9,609 bases of DNA from an uncultured Clostridia bacterium (GTDB lineage Bacteria; Bacillota; Clostridia; UMGS1883). The notes beneath the pieces were generated by a model. That model was not told the origin of the DNA and ran no database searches. It saw only the letters and a list, made by a program, of their open reading frames with translations. The translations under genes were made by a program, and so were the position numbers. This document shows, one piece after another, positions 1 to 5,859 of this stretch. The stretch lies in contig CANQKL010000054.1 in assembly GCA_947624455.1 (NCBI GenBank), positions 1-9,609 on the forward strand. Reading direction: 5' to 3'. Positions within the stretch are counted from its first letter, which is position 1. Each line of letters starts with the position of its first letter.

Positions 1-215
1 TCGGCGGCATCGGCGTGTTCGCTATTCCGGAGATGGGCCGCTTCTACCGCCATGTGCTGATCGAAAAGAACTTCCCCCACCATGGCGCGGTGGCGTTCGG
101 TCATCACGGCAAGGCCCTTTACGAGGTGTTCAAGTACGTGGGCGTACCGGTGGAGGAGATAGGCTTCAACCAGCCGAAGGGTATGCTCTACAAAACTGAA
201 AATCCCTTTAAGTAA
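1..215 (+). CDS. L-fucose/L-arabinose isomerase family protein, C-terminal end (5' partial)
   Basis: An open frame enters from the left edge (first full codon at 3) and stops with TAA at 213-215, leaving about 70 residues. The GTG at 15 is internal, not a start. The residues KNFPHHGAVAFGH and the ending YNQPKG-like segment (here FNQPKGMLYKTENPF) match my recollection of the C-terminus of the L-fucose isomerase family in Clostridia, the Fucose_iso_C region. Enzymes of this group interconvert aldoses and ketoses (L-fucose/L-fuculose, D-arabinose/D-ribulose, or L-arabinose/L-ribulose) with a divalent metal in the cytoplasm. The next gene, araD, starts 15 bases after the stop, so the two are almost certainly co-transcribed. 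That pairing favours a role in making L-ribulose from L-arabinose, or a related pentose or deoxyhexose step. Substrate cannot be settled because the catalytic part lies outside the window. Confidence 0.72.
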   Translation, partial: GGIGVFAIPEMGRFYRHVLIEKNFPHHGAVAFGHHGKALYEVFKYVGVPVEEIGFNQPKGMLYKTENPFK

Positions 216-229
216 GGAGATAGATAGCC

Positions 230-928
230 ATGCTTGAACAACTGAAGGAAGCGGTGCTTCAGGCCAACCTGGAGCTGCCGAAAAGGAATCTCGTAACCTA
301 CACCTGGGGCAACGTCAGCGGTATCGACCGGGAAAAGGGCCTTGTGGTCATAAAGCCCAGCGGAGTACCCTATGAGGAGCTTAAAGCTGAGGACATGGTA
401 GTTCTGGATCTCGAGGGCAACATCGTTGAAGGGTCTTTGCGCCCCTCCAGCGACACTCCCACCCACATCGCCCTGTACAGGGAATACCCCGCCCTGGGCG
501 GCGTGGTTCACACCCATTCCCGCTACGCGGCCGTTTGGGCCCAGGCGGGGCTGAGCATACCGCCCCTGGGAACGACTCACGCCGACTACTTCTACGGCCC
601 CATCCCCTGCACCCGTCCCCTCACCAAGGAGGAGATAGAGGGCGAATATGAGCTTAACACCGGCAAGGTCATAATTGAGACGTTCAATAACGCTAAGATC
701 AACCCGGTCTACGTACCCGGCGTGGTAGTCCACAGCCACGGCCCCTTTGCCTGGGGCAAGGATCCGGCTGAGGCTGTCCACAACGCGGTAGTTATGGAGG
801 AGGTGGGCATGATGGCCCTCAACACCAAGCTGCTGAACCCCGCCATCCCCGATGTGGACGATTACCTGCTGGACAAGCACTTTATGCGCAAGCACGGCCC
901 CGGCGCTTATTACGGTCAGAGCAAGTGA
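230..928 (+). CDS. araD: L-ribulose-5-phosphate 4-epimerase (class II aldolase family)
   Basis: A 232-residue cytoplasmic enzyme that converts L-ribulose 5-phosphate to D-xylulose 5-phosphate, feeding arabinose carbon into the pentose phosphate pathway. The length is that of E. coli AraD, and the key residues fall one position earlier than I recall for that enzyme: Asp75 (SSDTPTH), zinc ligands His94 and His96 (VVHTHS), catalytic Asp119 (THADYFYGP), zinc ligand His170 (VVHSHGPF) and Tyr228 in the C-terminal HGPGAYYGQ. The pattern TWGNVSG near residue 25 is the usual phosphate-binding N-terminal motif. All catalytic positions are present, so the gene appears intact. An AAGGAGA ribosome site lies just after the isomerase stop and supports the ATG at 230. 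Other class II aldolases (fuculose- or rhamnulose-phosphate aldolase) are less likely because the C-terminal AYYGQ and whole-length pattern are AraD-like. Confidence 0.95.
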   Translation: MLEQLKEAVLQANLELPKRNLVTYTWGNVSGIDREKGLVVIKPSGVPYEELKAEDMVVLDLEGNIVEGSLRPSSDTPTHIALYREYPALGGVVHTHSRYAAVWAQAGLSIPPLGTTHADYFYGPIPCTRPLTKEEIEGEYELNTGKVIIETFNNAKINPVYVPGVVVHSHGPFAWGKDPAEAVHNAVVMEEVGMMALNTKLLNPAIPDVDDYLLDKHFMRKHGPGAYYGQSK

Positions 929-937
929 GGCGCGGCC

Positions 938-1192
938 ATGATATATACGTATAAGACAAAGGGGACCTGTTCCCGAAATATTGTGGTGGACATCGACGAA
1001 AACAGCCACGTCATAAGGAACGTCATGTTCCAGGGCGGCTGCAACGGCAATACCCAAGGCGTGGCAAAGCTGGCCCAGGGCCGCAGGGCCGAGGACGTTA
1101 TCGACACCCTCCGGGGGATCGACTGCAACGGACGGGGTACCTCCTGCCCGGATCAACTGGCTAACGCGTTGACCGAGGCCATAAACAGCTAA
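938..1192 (+). CDS. Stand-alone TSCPD domain protein (TIGR03905-type)
   Basis: An 84-residue protein made almost entirely of a TSCPD domain, named after the motif seen here as GTSCPDQLANAL (residues 67-78). TSCPD domains otherwise sit at the C-terminus of some adenosylcobalamin-dependent ribonucleotide reductases. The stand-alone form is widespread in Clostridia, and its function is not established. Four cysteines (11, 35, 63, 70) are placed as potential metal or redox ligands: GTCSRN, FQGGCNGN, IDCNG and TSCPD. That they bind metal is inference. The start ATG lies 9 bases after the araD stop, with a GAGG ribosome site overlapping that stop, so translation is probably coupled to araD. A terminator follows directly, making this the last gene of the sugar operon. 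Its presence there may be only positional, since nothing in the sequence ties it to pentose metabolism. Confidence 0.85.
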   Translation: MIYTYKTKGTCSRNIVVDIDENSHVIRNVMFQGGCNGNTQGVAKLAQGRRAEDVIDTLRGIDCNGRGTSCPDQLANALTEAINS

Positions 1193-1198
1193 TCAATG

Positions 1199-1240
1199 AA
1201 AAGTGAGGAGGCCCTTGTTTTGCTCCTCACTTTTGTTTTT
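1199..1240 (+). terminator. Intrinsic terminator of the isomerase-araD-TSCPD operon
   Basis: The 12-base arms AAAAGTGAGGAG (1199-1210) and CTCCTCACTTTT (1223-1234) are perfectly complementary around a 12-base loop. They are followed by the U-rich tract TTTTGTTTTT ending at 1240. The hairpin begins 7 bases after the TSCPD stop codon. The A/T ends of the stem could also serve the opposite direction, but no minus-strand gene approaches from the right. Confidence 0.9.
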
Positions 1241-1255
1241 CAAATATGAAAAAAT

Positions 1256-1496
1256 GTGCGCCGCGAGAAACTGTGGCGTACTACTGACGAACCCTATGTA
1301 CGAGGGGGAAAGCTCGAAAGGGAACTCCCTTTCGATAAAAAACATACAATACCGGGGCGTGTACCCGGTATTGTATACCATAATCGGGGTAGAAATATCA
1401 TTTTTATCACGATAAAAATGATATTTCGTAAGCGAAAGCGCCCGATGCGGAAGGGGCAGCCGCTGGGGAAACCGTGCGGGTTGCCCCAGCGCTCCG
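1256..1496 (+). ncRNA. Candidate structured RNA or structured leader (multi-hairpin region)
   Basis: This non-coding stretch fills most of the 365-base gap before the hydrolase gene. I see these stems in order. 1256-1264 pairs with 1273-1281 (9 pairs, two G-U, 8-base loop). 1292-1295 pairs with 1303-1306. TCGAAAGGG at 1314-1322 pairs with 1327-1335 (4-base loop). ATACAATACCGGG at 1344-1356 pairs with 1364-1376 (7-base loop). A perfect 17-base stem joins 1392-1408 to 1411-1427. CGCTGGGG at 1461-1468 pairs with 1484-1491, with inner AACC/GGTT. ATCGGG (1383-1388) pairs with CCCGAT (1441-1446) to enclose the 17-base hairpin and a GC-GAAA-GC tetraloop. CGGA (1448-1451) pairs with TCCG (1493-1496) to enclose the last hairpin. 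I could not match it to a riboswitch or RNA family from memory. Orientation as + is inferred from the downstream gene. It could instead be a clustered palindromic repeat. Confidence 0.45.
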
Positions 1497-1557
1497 AAAA
1501 ATGTGACTTTTTTAAAAGGGACGGGTCTTTATATATAAAAGAATCAGGAGGTGCGAA

Positions 1558-3678
1558 ATGAAAAAATTACTTAAAAAGCTGACGGCGGCCGTCCTATCCG
1601 CCGCCATGACCGCTGCCCTCGTTCCGTCGGCGGCCGTTTACGCGGAGGGCGAGGGGGCTTTGCCCGTCAGACAGCTCATCGAGCGGGTCAACGACTACTG
1701 GATAAGCCATAACCTGACGGCTCCCGGCTACGATTGGGCCAACGCCGCTTACTTTGTGGGCAATACTCAGGCGTATTTGATCACCGCCGAGGAGGCCTAC
1801 CGGAATTACGCCCTGCTCTGGGGCAAGGCTAACAACTGGGCCGGCCCCGGAGGCGCGGATACCGGCGTCTGGACCAAGAGCGGAGTGTTCCACGCCGACA
1901 ATCAGACCTGTTTTCAAACCTATATCGACCTGTATTTCCTGGACGGGGACAAAAGCAAGATAGACCGCGCCCTTGAGGTGATGGATTCTCAGATCCATTC
2001 CGCCCCGAATTTCTACTGGGATTGGGACGACGCGCTCTTTATGGCTATGCCCGTCATGAGCCGCCTGTACCGGGTCACCGGCGACAGGCTCTACGCGGAC
2101 AAGCTCTACGCCTACTTCTCCGCCTGCCGGGACGCCCTCTACGACAGGGAATACCACCTTTTCTTCCGGGACGGCGGCTATGTGAACAGCACCGTTGAGG
2201 GACAAAAGAACTTTTGGGCCAGGGGCAACGGCTGGGTGATGGCGGCTTTGGCTCAGACGCTGCGGGATATGCCCGAAAACTGGGAACACTACGGGGATAT
2301 GCTGACAGTGTTTCAGGAGTTGGCCGCCGGAGCCGCGGCCTGCATGAAGGACGACGGCATGGGCAACAAGTATTGGACTCAGTCCATGCTGCCCAAATAC
2401 CCTGTGAGCCAGGATAACCCCAACGGCTACGAGACAAGCGGCACCGCCTTTATGACCTTCGCCCTTTTGTACGGCATTAACGCCGGTCTGCTGGACGAAA
2501 GCGTATATCTGCCCTATGCCTTGGGCGGTATAAATTACCTTGAAAATATTGCCATACAGCCAGACGGTCTGGTGGGCTATGTCCAGGAGGTGGGAGCCGC
2601 CGCCACTGTCGCCACGGCCAAGACCTCCACTCAGAACTTCGGGGTGGGGGCCGCCCTCCTGGCCCTGTGCGAATACTACAAGTATCAGGGCGGACTGGAA
2701 AGCGGCAACTATCTCCCGCCATATATGACCTGGCGGCTCAACAACACCGCCGTCATGCGGACAGACAGCGGAAGCATCTATTACGGCGGCGAAATAAAGC
2801 CCGCTCCGGCCCCTTACCGCGAAGGGGATATATGGCTGCCCCTGCGCGCCCTGGCTGAGACTCTGGGCTACGCCGTGGAGTGGGACAGCGCGGGTTTCGC
2901 CTCGGTCTATGACGGGGACGAGAGCGTCATTCTCGCGCCGGGCAGCGCCTCGGCCCGCAGAAACGGCGCCGCCGTGAGCCTGAGCGCCCCTGTGGCGGCG
3001 GGCGACGGAGGACTGTACATCAGCGCGTCCTCTATACCGGCGGTCTTTGACCGGCAGGTGGAGGTCAAGGACGAGCTGGTATACGTGGGCTACAAGCTCC
3101 GCAACCTCCTGCCCTGCGAGGCCAGCGTGGAGAGACTGCTGGTTTCCTCCCTGACCGCCGGAGCCTTGCAGGGACTGACCGCTCGGGCCGCCACAAAGGA
3201 TTTTAAGTACATCGCCAGTCAGAATGGCGGCTCGTCCGGCAGTCAGCTCTCGGTGGACAGATTCCAGCCATTGGAGGAGCTGATAGATTTTGCCGGGGCG
3301 TTAAAAATCGCCGGAGTCAGCGCCGCCAGTGTTCCCCAGGCCGAAAATCCCCCGTCCAACGCCTTTGACAACGATATTTCAACCCGTTACGCGGCTATCG
3401 AGTTTAACGCCGTCTTTGACCTCGGGGAGGTAAAGCGAGTCTCGGATATCGCCCTGTCCTTCTGGCAGTACGAGATACGAACCACCAAATACGAGCTGCT
3501 GGTCAGCGCGGACGGGGTCAATTATGTCCCTGTCTACAGCGGCGACAGCGTCATGGGCCGGGCCTTCGACCGCCATCGCGTGGATATGGACATACGCTAC
3601 GTCAAGGTCATTGGTCACGGCAGTTCCAACGGCAACTGGACAAGTCTGCTGGAGATAATCCCCTTTGAGGGGCTGTAA
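1558..3678 (+). CDS. Secreted GH88/GH105-type unsaturated uronyl hydrolase with stalk and F5/8C domains
   Basis: A 706-residue exported protein. Residues 1-29 are a signal peptide (KK-rich start, Ala/Leu core, likely cut after VYA). Residues about 35-385 form an alpha/alpha-barrel hydrolase domain with patterns I associate with GH88/GH105: HADNQT (112-117), WDWDDALFMAMP (154-165), NFWARGNGW (218-226) and ETSGTAFMTFAL (292-303). Asp157/Asp158 are the likely counterparts of the catalytic Asp of YteR-like enzymes (inference). Such enzymes remove the unsaturated uronic acid left by pectin or other polysaccharide lyases. Residues about 396-515 resemble the copper-amine-oxidase N-terminal 'stalk' domain (GDIWLPLRALAETLGYAVEW), and about 585-705 an F5/8C carbohydrate-binding domain (SNAFDNDISTRY). 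AGGAGG sits 6 bases before ATG 1558. No nearby promoter precedes it, so transcription probably starts in or above the structured region. Exact substrate is unknown; classic YteR-type enzymes are cytoplasmic and single-domain. Confidence 0.82.
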   Translation: MKKLLKKLTAAVLSAAMTAALVPSAAVYAEGEGALPVRQLIERVNDYWISHNLTAPGYDWANAAYFVGNTQAYLITAEEAYRNYALLWGKANNWAGPGGADTGVWTKSGVFHADNQTCFQTYIDLYFLDGDKSKIDRALEVMDSQIHSAPNFYWDWDDALFMAMPVMSRLYRVTGDRLYADKLYAYFSACRDALYDREYHLFFRDGGYVNSTVEGQKNFWARGNGWVMAALAQTLRDMPENWEHYGDMLTVFQELAAGAAACMKDDGMGNKYWTQSMLPKYPVSQDNPNGYETSGTAFMTFALLYGINAGLLDESVYLPYALGGINYLENIAIQPDGLVGYVQEVGAAATVATAKTSTQNFGVGAALLALCEYYKYQGGLESGNYLPPYMTWRLNNTAVMRTDSGSIYYGGEIKPAPAPYREGDIWLPLRALAETLGYAVEWDSAGFASVYDGDESVILAPGSASARRNGAAVSLSAPVAAGDGGLYISASSIPAVFDRQVEVKDELVYVGYKLRNLLPCEASVERLLVSSLTAGALQGLTARAATKDFKYIASQNGGSSGSQLSVDRFQPLEELIDFAGALKIAGVSAASVPQAENPPSNAFDNDISTRYAAIEFNAVFDLGEVKRVSDIALSFWQYEIRTTKYELLVSADGVNYVPVYSGDSVMGRAFDRHRVDMDIRYVKVIGHGSSNGNWTSLLEIIPFEGL

Positions 3679-3733
3679 AAAAATGGCGCTATGTAACTTG
3701 GAGGCACGGGGCTGTTCAAAAAAATCGTGCAGA

Positions 3734-3834
3734 ACAAACGAAAATCAGCTCTCGCAGGCGGCAGGCTTCGCCTGCCGCCGAGAAAGCCCTCCCGACGGCG
3801 TACATAGGTACGCCGAGCGGTGATTTTCGTTCGT
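3734..3834. repeat. Composite palindromic repeat (outer inverted repeat with two inner hairpins)
   Basis: Outer arms 3734-3747 (ACAAACGAAAATCA) and 3821-3834 (TGATTTTCGTTCGT) are complementary at 13 of 14 positions. GCTC (3748-3751) and GAGC (3815-3818) can extend the stem past a two-base bulge. Inside are two perfect hairpins: 10-base arms at 3757-3766 and 3770-3779 with loop TTC, and 8-base arms at 3796-3803 and 3808-3815 with loop ATAG. The whole folds as a three-way junction on either strand. It has the look of a dispersed REP- or MITE-like element of gut Clostridia, but only one copy is in this window, so repetition in the genome is inferred. I see no flanking target duplication. Confidence 0.6.
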
Positions 3835-3835
3835 A

Positions 3836-3975
3836 GTCCAAGGGCATAAAGTAAAAAGAAAATCCGTCTTTTTCTTGAAAAAGGCGGATTTTCTACATCA
3901 ATTCATAGTTTTGATTTTATTGCCGTGTTTATCAGTACATAATTTGCCTTAATTAAAGACTTTCAGCCCTTGGAC
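3836..3975. repeat. Inverted-repeat-bounded element of about 140 bases (MITE-like candidate)
   Basis: The left end GTCCAAGGGCATAAAGT (3836-3852) and right end ACTTTCAGCCCTTGGAC (3959-3975) are inverted copies at 15 of 17 positions, with two adjacent mismatches. Between them lie the long hairpin at 3857-3894 and an AT-rich stretch (3895-3958) in which I see nothing else. It begins one base after the composite palindrome at 3734-3834, and together they occupy most of the 331-base gap between the hydrolase gene and hflX. No transposase and no clear target-site duplication are visible. It could be a non-autonomous element, or simply a long stem formed in transcripts leaving hflX. Confidence 0.45.
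3857..3894. terminator. Long hairpin, probable terminator for hflX and possibly the hydrolase gene
   Basis: AGAAAATCCG (3857-3866) pairs with CGGATTTTCT (3885-3894). The stem continues through a T-G wobble into CTTTTTC (3868-3874) and GAAAAAG (3877-3883), giving about 18 pairs with almost no loop. On the minus strand the stem is followed by CTTTTTAC, a short U-rich tract, which suits termination of hflX coming from the right. On the plus strand the arm itself ends in TTTTCT, so it may also stop transcripts from the hydrolase gene. Confidence 0.6.
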
Positions 3976-4009
3976 GATCTGCGCGTATTTTTTTACAGCC
4001 ACGCTGCGG

Positions 4010-5275
4010 CTATTGGATTTCCCAGTTTTTTATCCTCGAATACACGGACTCATCGGCCAAAATACGCATTTTTATCCCGAGATTGGTGTATTCCTCCTCC
4101 AGAACCACCTCGGTGGCGTGGAGCCGGGCCGCGTCGCCGCTGTCGGAATAGGGAAACAGCAGACTTACCTCCCGCTTCTTGCCGGGAAGGGCGTCCTCCA
4201 ACACCTCCAGCAGCCGATCCAGCCCCTCACCGGTTGCGGCGCTGACCGACACGTAGTCGGTGTACCGGCCTCGGGGCCGGGGCGACAGAGGCGGGGCAAT
4301 ATCGCTCTTATTGAACACGGCTATTGTGCGGGCGGCCTTACAGCCAAGCTCCTCCAACAGGCTGTCGGCCACGGCGATATGAGTCTGCATCTCCGGGTCG
4401 GAGGCGTCTATCACATGGAGGAGAACGTCGGCCTCCGCCGCCTCCTCAAGAGTGGAGCGGAAAGCCTTTATCAGGTGGTGGGGGAGCTTGCGGATGAACC
4501 CAACGGTGTCCACGATGACGGCGTTGCGTCCGTCGGAAAGCTCCAATGGCCGAACGGTGGGATCCAATGTGGCAAAGAGCATATCCGCCGCAAAAATATT
4601 GGAGCCGGTCAGCCGGTTCATCAGGGTGCTCTTACCGGCGTTGGTATAACCTACCAACGCCGCGGTGACGGCCCCGTCCTTATCGCGCCTGTTCCGCAGC
4701 AGATCGCGGTGACGCTCGACCTCGCGAAGCTGCTCCTCCAGGGCCTCGATTCGCCGGCGGATATGGCGGCGGTCGCTCTCCAGCTTAGTCTCGCCGGGGC
4801 CGCGCGTGCCTATGCCGCCGCCAAGACGGCTAAGCTCCGTCCCAAGCCCCACAAGCCGGGGCAGGTTGTAGCGGAGCTGGGCCAGCTCCACCTGTATCTT
4901 GCCCTCCTTTGACCGGGCGCGGGAGGCAAAAATGTCCAGTATCAGCGTGCTGCGGTCAATGACCCTGACTCCGGTTAGATCCTCGATATTGCGTATCTGA
5001 CTGCCCGTCAGCTCGTCGTCAAAAATGAGCAGATCGGCCCCAAGCTCAGCAACGGCGGCTCTCAGCTCCTCCAGCTTGCCCTCGCCAAAATAGGCGGCGG
5101 TCTCGGGATGGTCCTTGTTTTGTACCATTACGCCGACAACTTCGGCTCCGGCGGTCTTTGCCAGCTCCCGCAGCTCGGCTACGGTTTCGTCGGTGGTGTC
5201 GTTGACCGGATCGGGGAGATCACGGTGGACTCCGCAGAGTATGGCCCGCTCCGCCTGTCTTTCTTCTATATTCAC
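4010..5275 (-). CDS. hflX: GTPase HflX, ribosome-associated
   Basis: A 421-residue translation-factor GTPase that binds the 50S subunit. In characterised species it splits stalled or heat-damaged 70S ribosomes. The N-terminal nucleotide-binding-like domain ends in the glycine-rich GGGIGTRGPGETKLESDRR (about 152-170), a hallmark of HflX, followed by a coiled-coil helix (about 170-200). The G domain shows G1 GYTNAGKST (209-217), TLDPTVRPL near switch I (236-244), G3 DTVGF (256-260), G4 NKSD (322-325) and G5 SAA (345-347). The C-terminal domain (about 365-421) has the usual LLFPYSDSGDAARLH segment. Length is normal and every GTPase motif is intact. The start is GTG at 5275, chosen because AGGAGG lies 8 bases upstream. 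It is a single-gene unit, divergent from the membrane protein/topoisomerase operon. Confidence 0.97.
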   Translation of the reverse strand: MNIEERQAERAILCGVHRDLPDPVNDTTDETVAELRELAKTAGAEVVGVMVQNKDHPETAAYFGEGKLEELRAAVAELGADLLIFDDELTGSQIRNIEDLTGVRVIDRSTLILDIFASRARSKEGKIQVELAQLRYNLPRLVGLGTELSRLGGGIGTRGPGETKLESDRRHIRRRIEALEEQLREVERHRDLLRNRRDKDGAVTAALVGYTNAGKSTLMNRLTGSNIFAADMLFATLDPTVRPLELSDGRNAVIVDTVGFIRKLPHHLIKAFRSTLEEAAEADVLLHVIDASDPEMQTHIAVADSLLEELGCKAARTIAVFNKSDIAPPLSPRPRGRYTDYVSVSAATGEGLDRLLEVLEDALPGKKREVSLLFPYSDSGDAARLHATEVVLEEEYTNLGIKMRILADESVYSRIKNWEIQ

Positions 5276-5308
5276 GGTTTACGCCTCCTGTCCAAGTAGT
5301 GCGGTTAT

Positions 5309-5337
5309 ATTCTATCACAATGTCTAACTGTTGTCAA
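5309..5337 (-). promoter_or_regulatory. Sigma-A-type promoter of hflX
   Basis: On the minus strand a perfect -35 TTGACA (plus positions 5332-5337) is separated by exactly 17 bases from a -10 TAGAAT (5309-5314). Transcription would start near 5300-5303, giving a leader of roughly 25 bases that holds the AGGAGG site and the GTG start of hflX. Confidence 0.85.
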
Positions 5338-5353
5338 TTCTTTGAAAAAATAT

Positions 5354-5388
5354 ACCGGCCGGTCTTTTTTAGAATAGGGGTCGGCCGG
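5354..5388 (+). promoter_or_regulatory. GC-rich hairpin in the leader of the membrane protein/topoisomerase operon
   Basis: ACCGGCCGGT (5354-5363) is a perfect 10-base palindrome followed by a T6 tract. Its CCGGCCGGTC (5355-5364) can instead pair with GGTCGGCCGG (5379-5388) as a 10-pair stem with two G-U pairs and a 14-base loop. The two pairings exclude each other. It lies between the divergent starts, 36 bases before the ATG at 5425, so it could act as an attenuator or operator. I found no well-spaced plus-strand promoter here, so whether it is transcribed is unknown. Confidence 0.35.
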
Positions 5389-5424
5389 GGTGGCAATACT
5401 TTACAGTGTAAGGAGAGTGCCGCT

Positions 5425-5859
5425 ATGAAAAAGTTTTTTGAATTTGTCCTGGGCGTCCTGGTCTGCGCCCTCGTCGGCGTATGGCGGGAGGGCCTTATTT
5501 TCCTGCTGGCGGGACTGTTCGTGGGCCTGCCGAAGCCGCCGGAAATACGCTGGTACGCCTTGGCTCTGGGTGGACTTTTGTCCGGCATAGTGATATCCGT
5601 CGCCGGAAACAGCGTTCCCATGTTCTGGGCGTTGACTGTGACCGCCGCAATGTCCCTGGCCTTGAGCAGTCTGCCCCGGACGGCCCTGCTCACCGGCATA
5701 GGCTGGCTACTGCTCAAAAATGGGATCGGAGCGGAAATTTATGTTCCGTTGTATATCGGAGTAATTTATAATGCAATTTTGGTCTTTACTTATGGAGAAA
5801 TTTATGGTAAAATAAAAAATATAAATACGGATACGGAAGGAATGGACAGTTTTGGCTAA
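5425..5859 (+). CDS. Small multi-pass membrane protein, function unknown
   Basis: I do not recognise this 144-residue protein. It is strongly hydrophobic, with likely membrane segments at about 4-20, 23-36, 43-61, 65-82, 86-98 and 104-123, so four to six helices depending on how the short ones are counted. A basic MKK start and a polar, charged tail (about 125-144) suggest at least one cytoplasmic end. There is no signal peptide cleavage site, catalytic motif or conserved cysteine set that I can name. The start at 5425 is preferred over the upstream in-frame alternative at 5299 because AAGGAGAG lies 7 bases before it and the extra 42 residues are polar and would run through the GC-rich hairpin. 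Its stop overlaps the topoisomerase start by 8 bases, so the two are co-transcribed and probably translationally coupled. That suggests, but does not prove, a shared role. Confidence 0.75.
   Translation: MKKFFEFVLGVLVCALVGVWREGLIFLLAGLFVGLPKPPEIRWYALALGGLLSGIVISVAGNSVPMFWALTVTAAMSLALSSLPRTALLTGIGWLLLKNGIGAEIYVPLYIGVIYNAILVFTYGEIYGKIKNINTDTEGMDSFG

Noticed and set aside
188..1156. Long minus-strand open frame of 322 codons opposite araD and the TSCPD gene
   Set aside because: It is the mirror of two well-supported genes, spans their junction, and its translation shows no recognisable domain.
1502..1539. GTGACT ... TATATA as a promoter just before the hydrolase gene
   Set aside because: The spacing is too long (21 bases) and a start there would leave almost no room before the AGGAGG site at 1546.
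1241..1557. T-box, c-di-GMP, tetrahydrofolate or fluoride riboswitch in the structured region
   Set aside because: The conserved sequence blocks I remember for these classes are not present, including the T-box antiterminator bulge TGGNACCGCG.
1256..1561. Plus-strand open frame of 101 codons running to the hydrolase start
   Set aside because: It reads straight through perfect hairpins, has no ribosome binding site of note and a composition unlike the neighbouring genes.
4001..4013. Small hairpin AGCC...GGCT just after hflX as its terminator
   Set aside because: On the minus strand it is followed by an A-run, not a T-run; the hairpin at 3857-3894 fits better.
4013..4912. Plus-strand open frame of 299 codons opposite hflX
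   Set aside because: It overlaps the certain HflX gene and has no family features.
5331..5356. TTGTCA ... TATACC as a plus-strand promoter for the membrane protein operon
   Set aside because: The spacer is only 14 bases, too short for sigma-A; no better plus-strand pair was found.
5401..5411. TTACAGTGTAA, a symmetrical site beside the ribosome binding site of the membrane protein gene
   Set aside because: It is short, cannot form a hairpin with a one-base loop, and matches no operator I can name with confidence.
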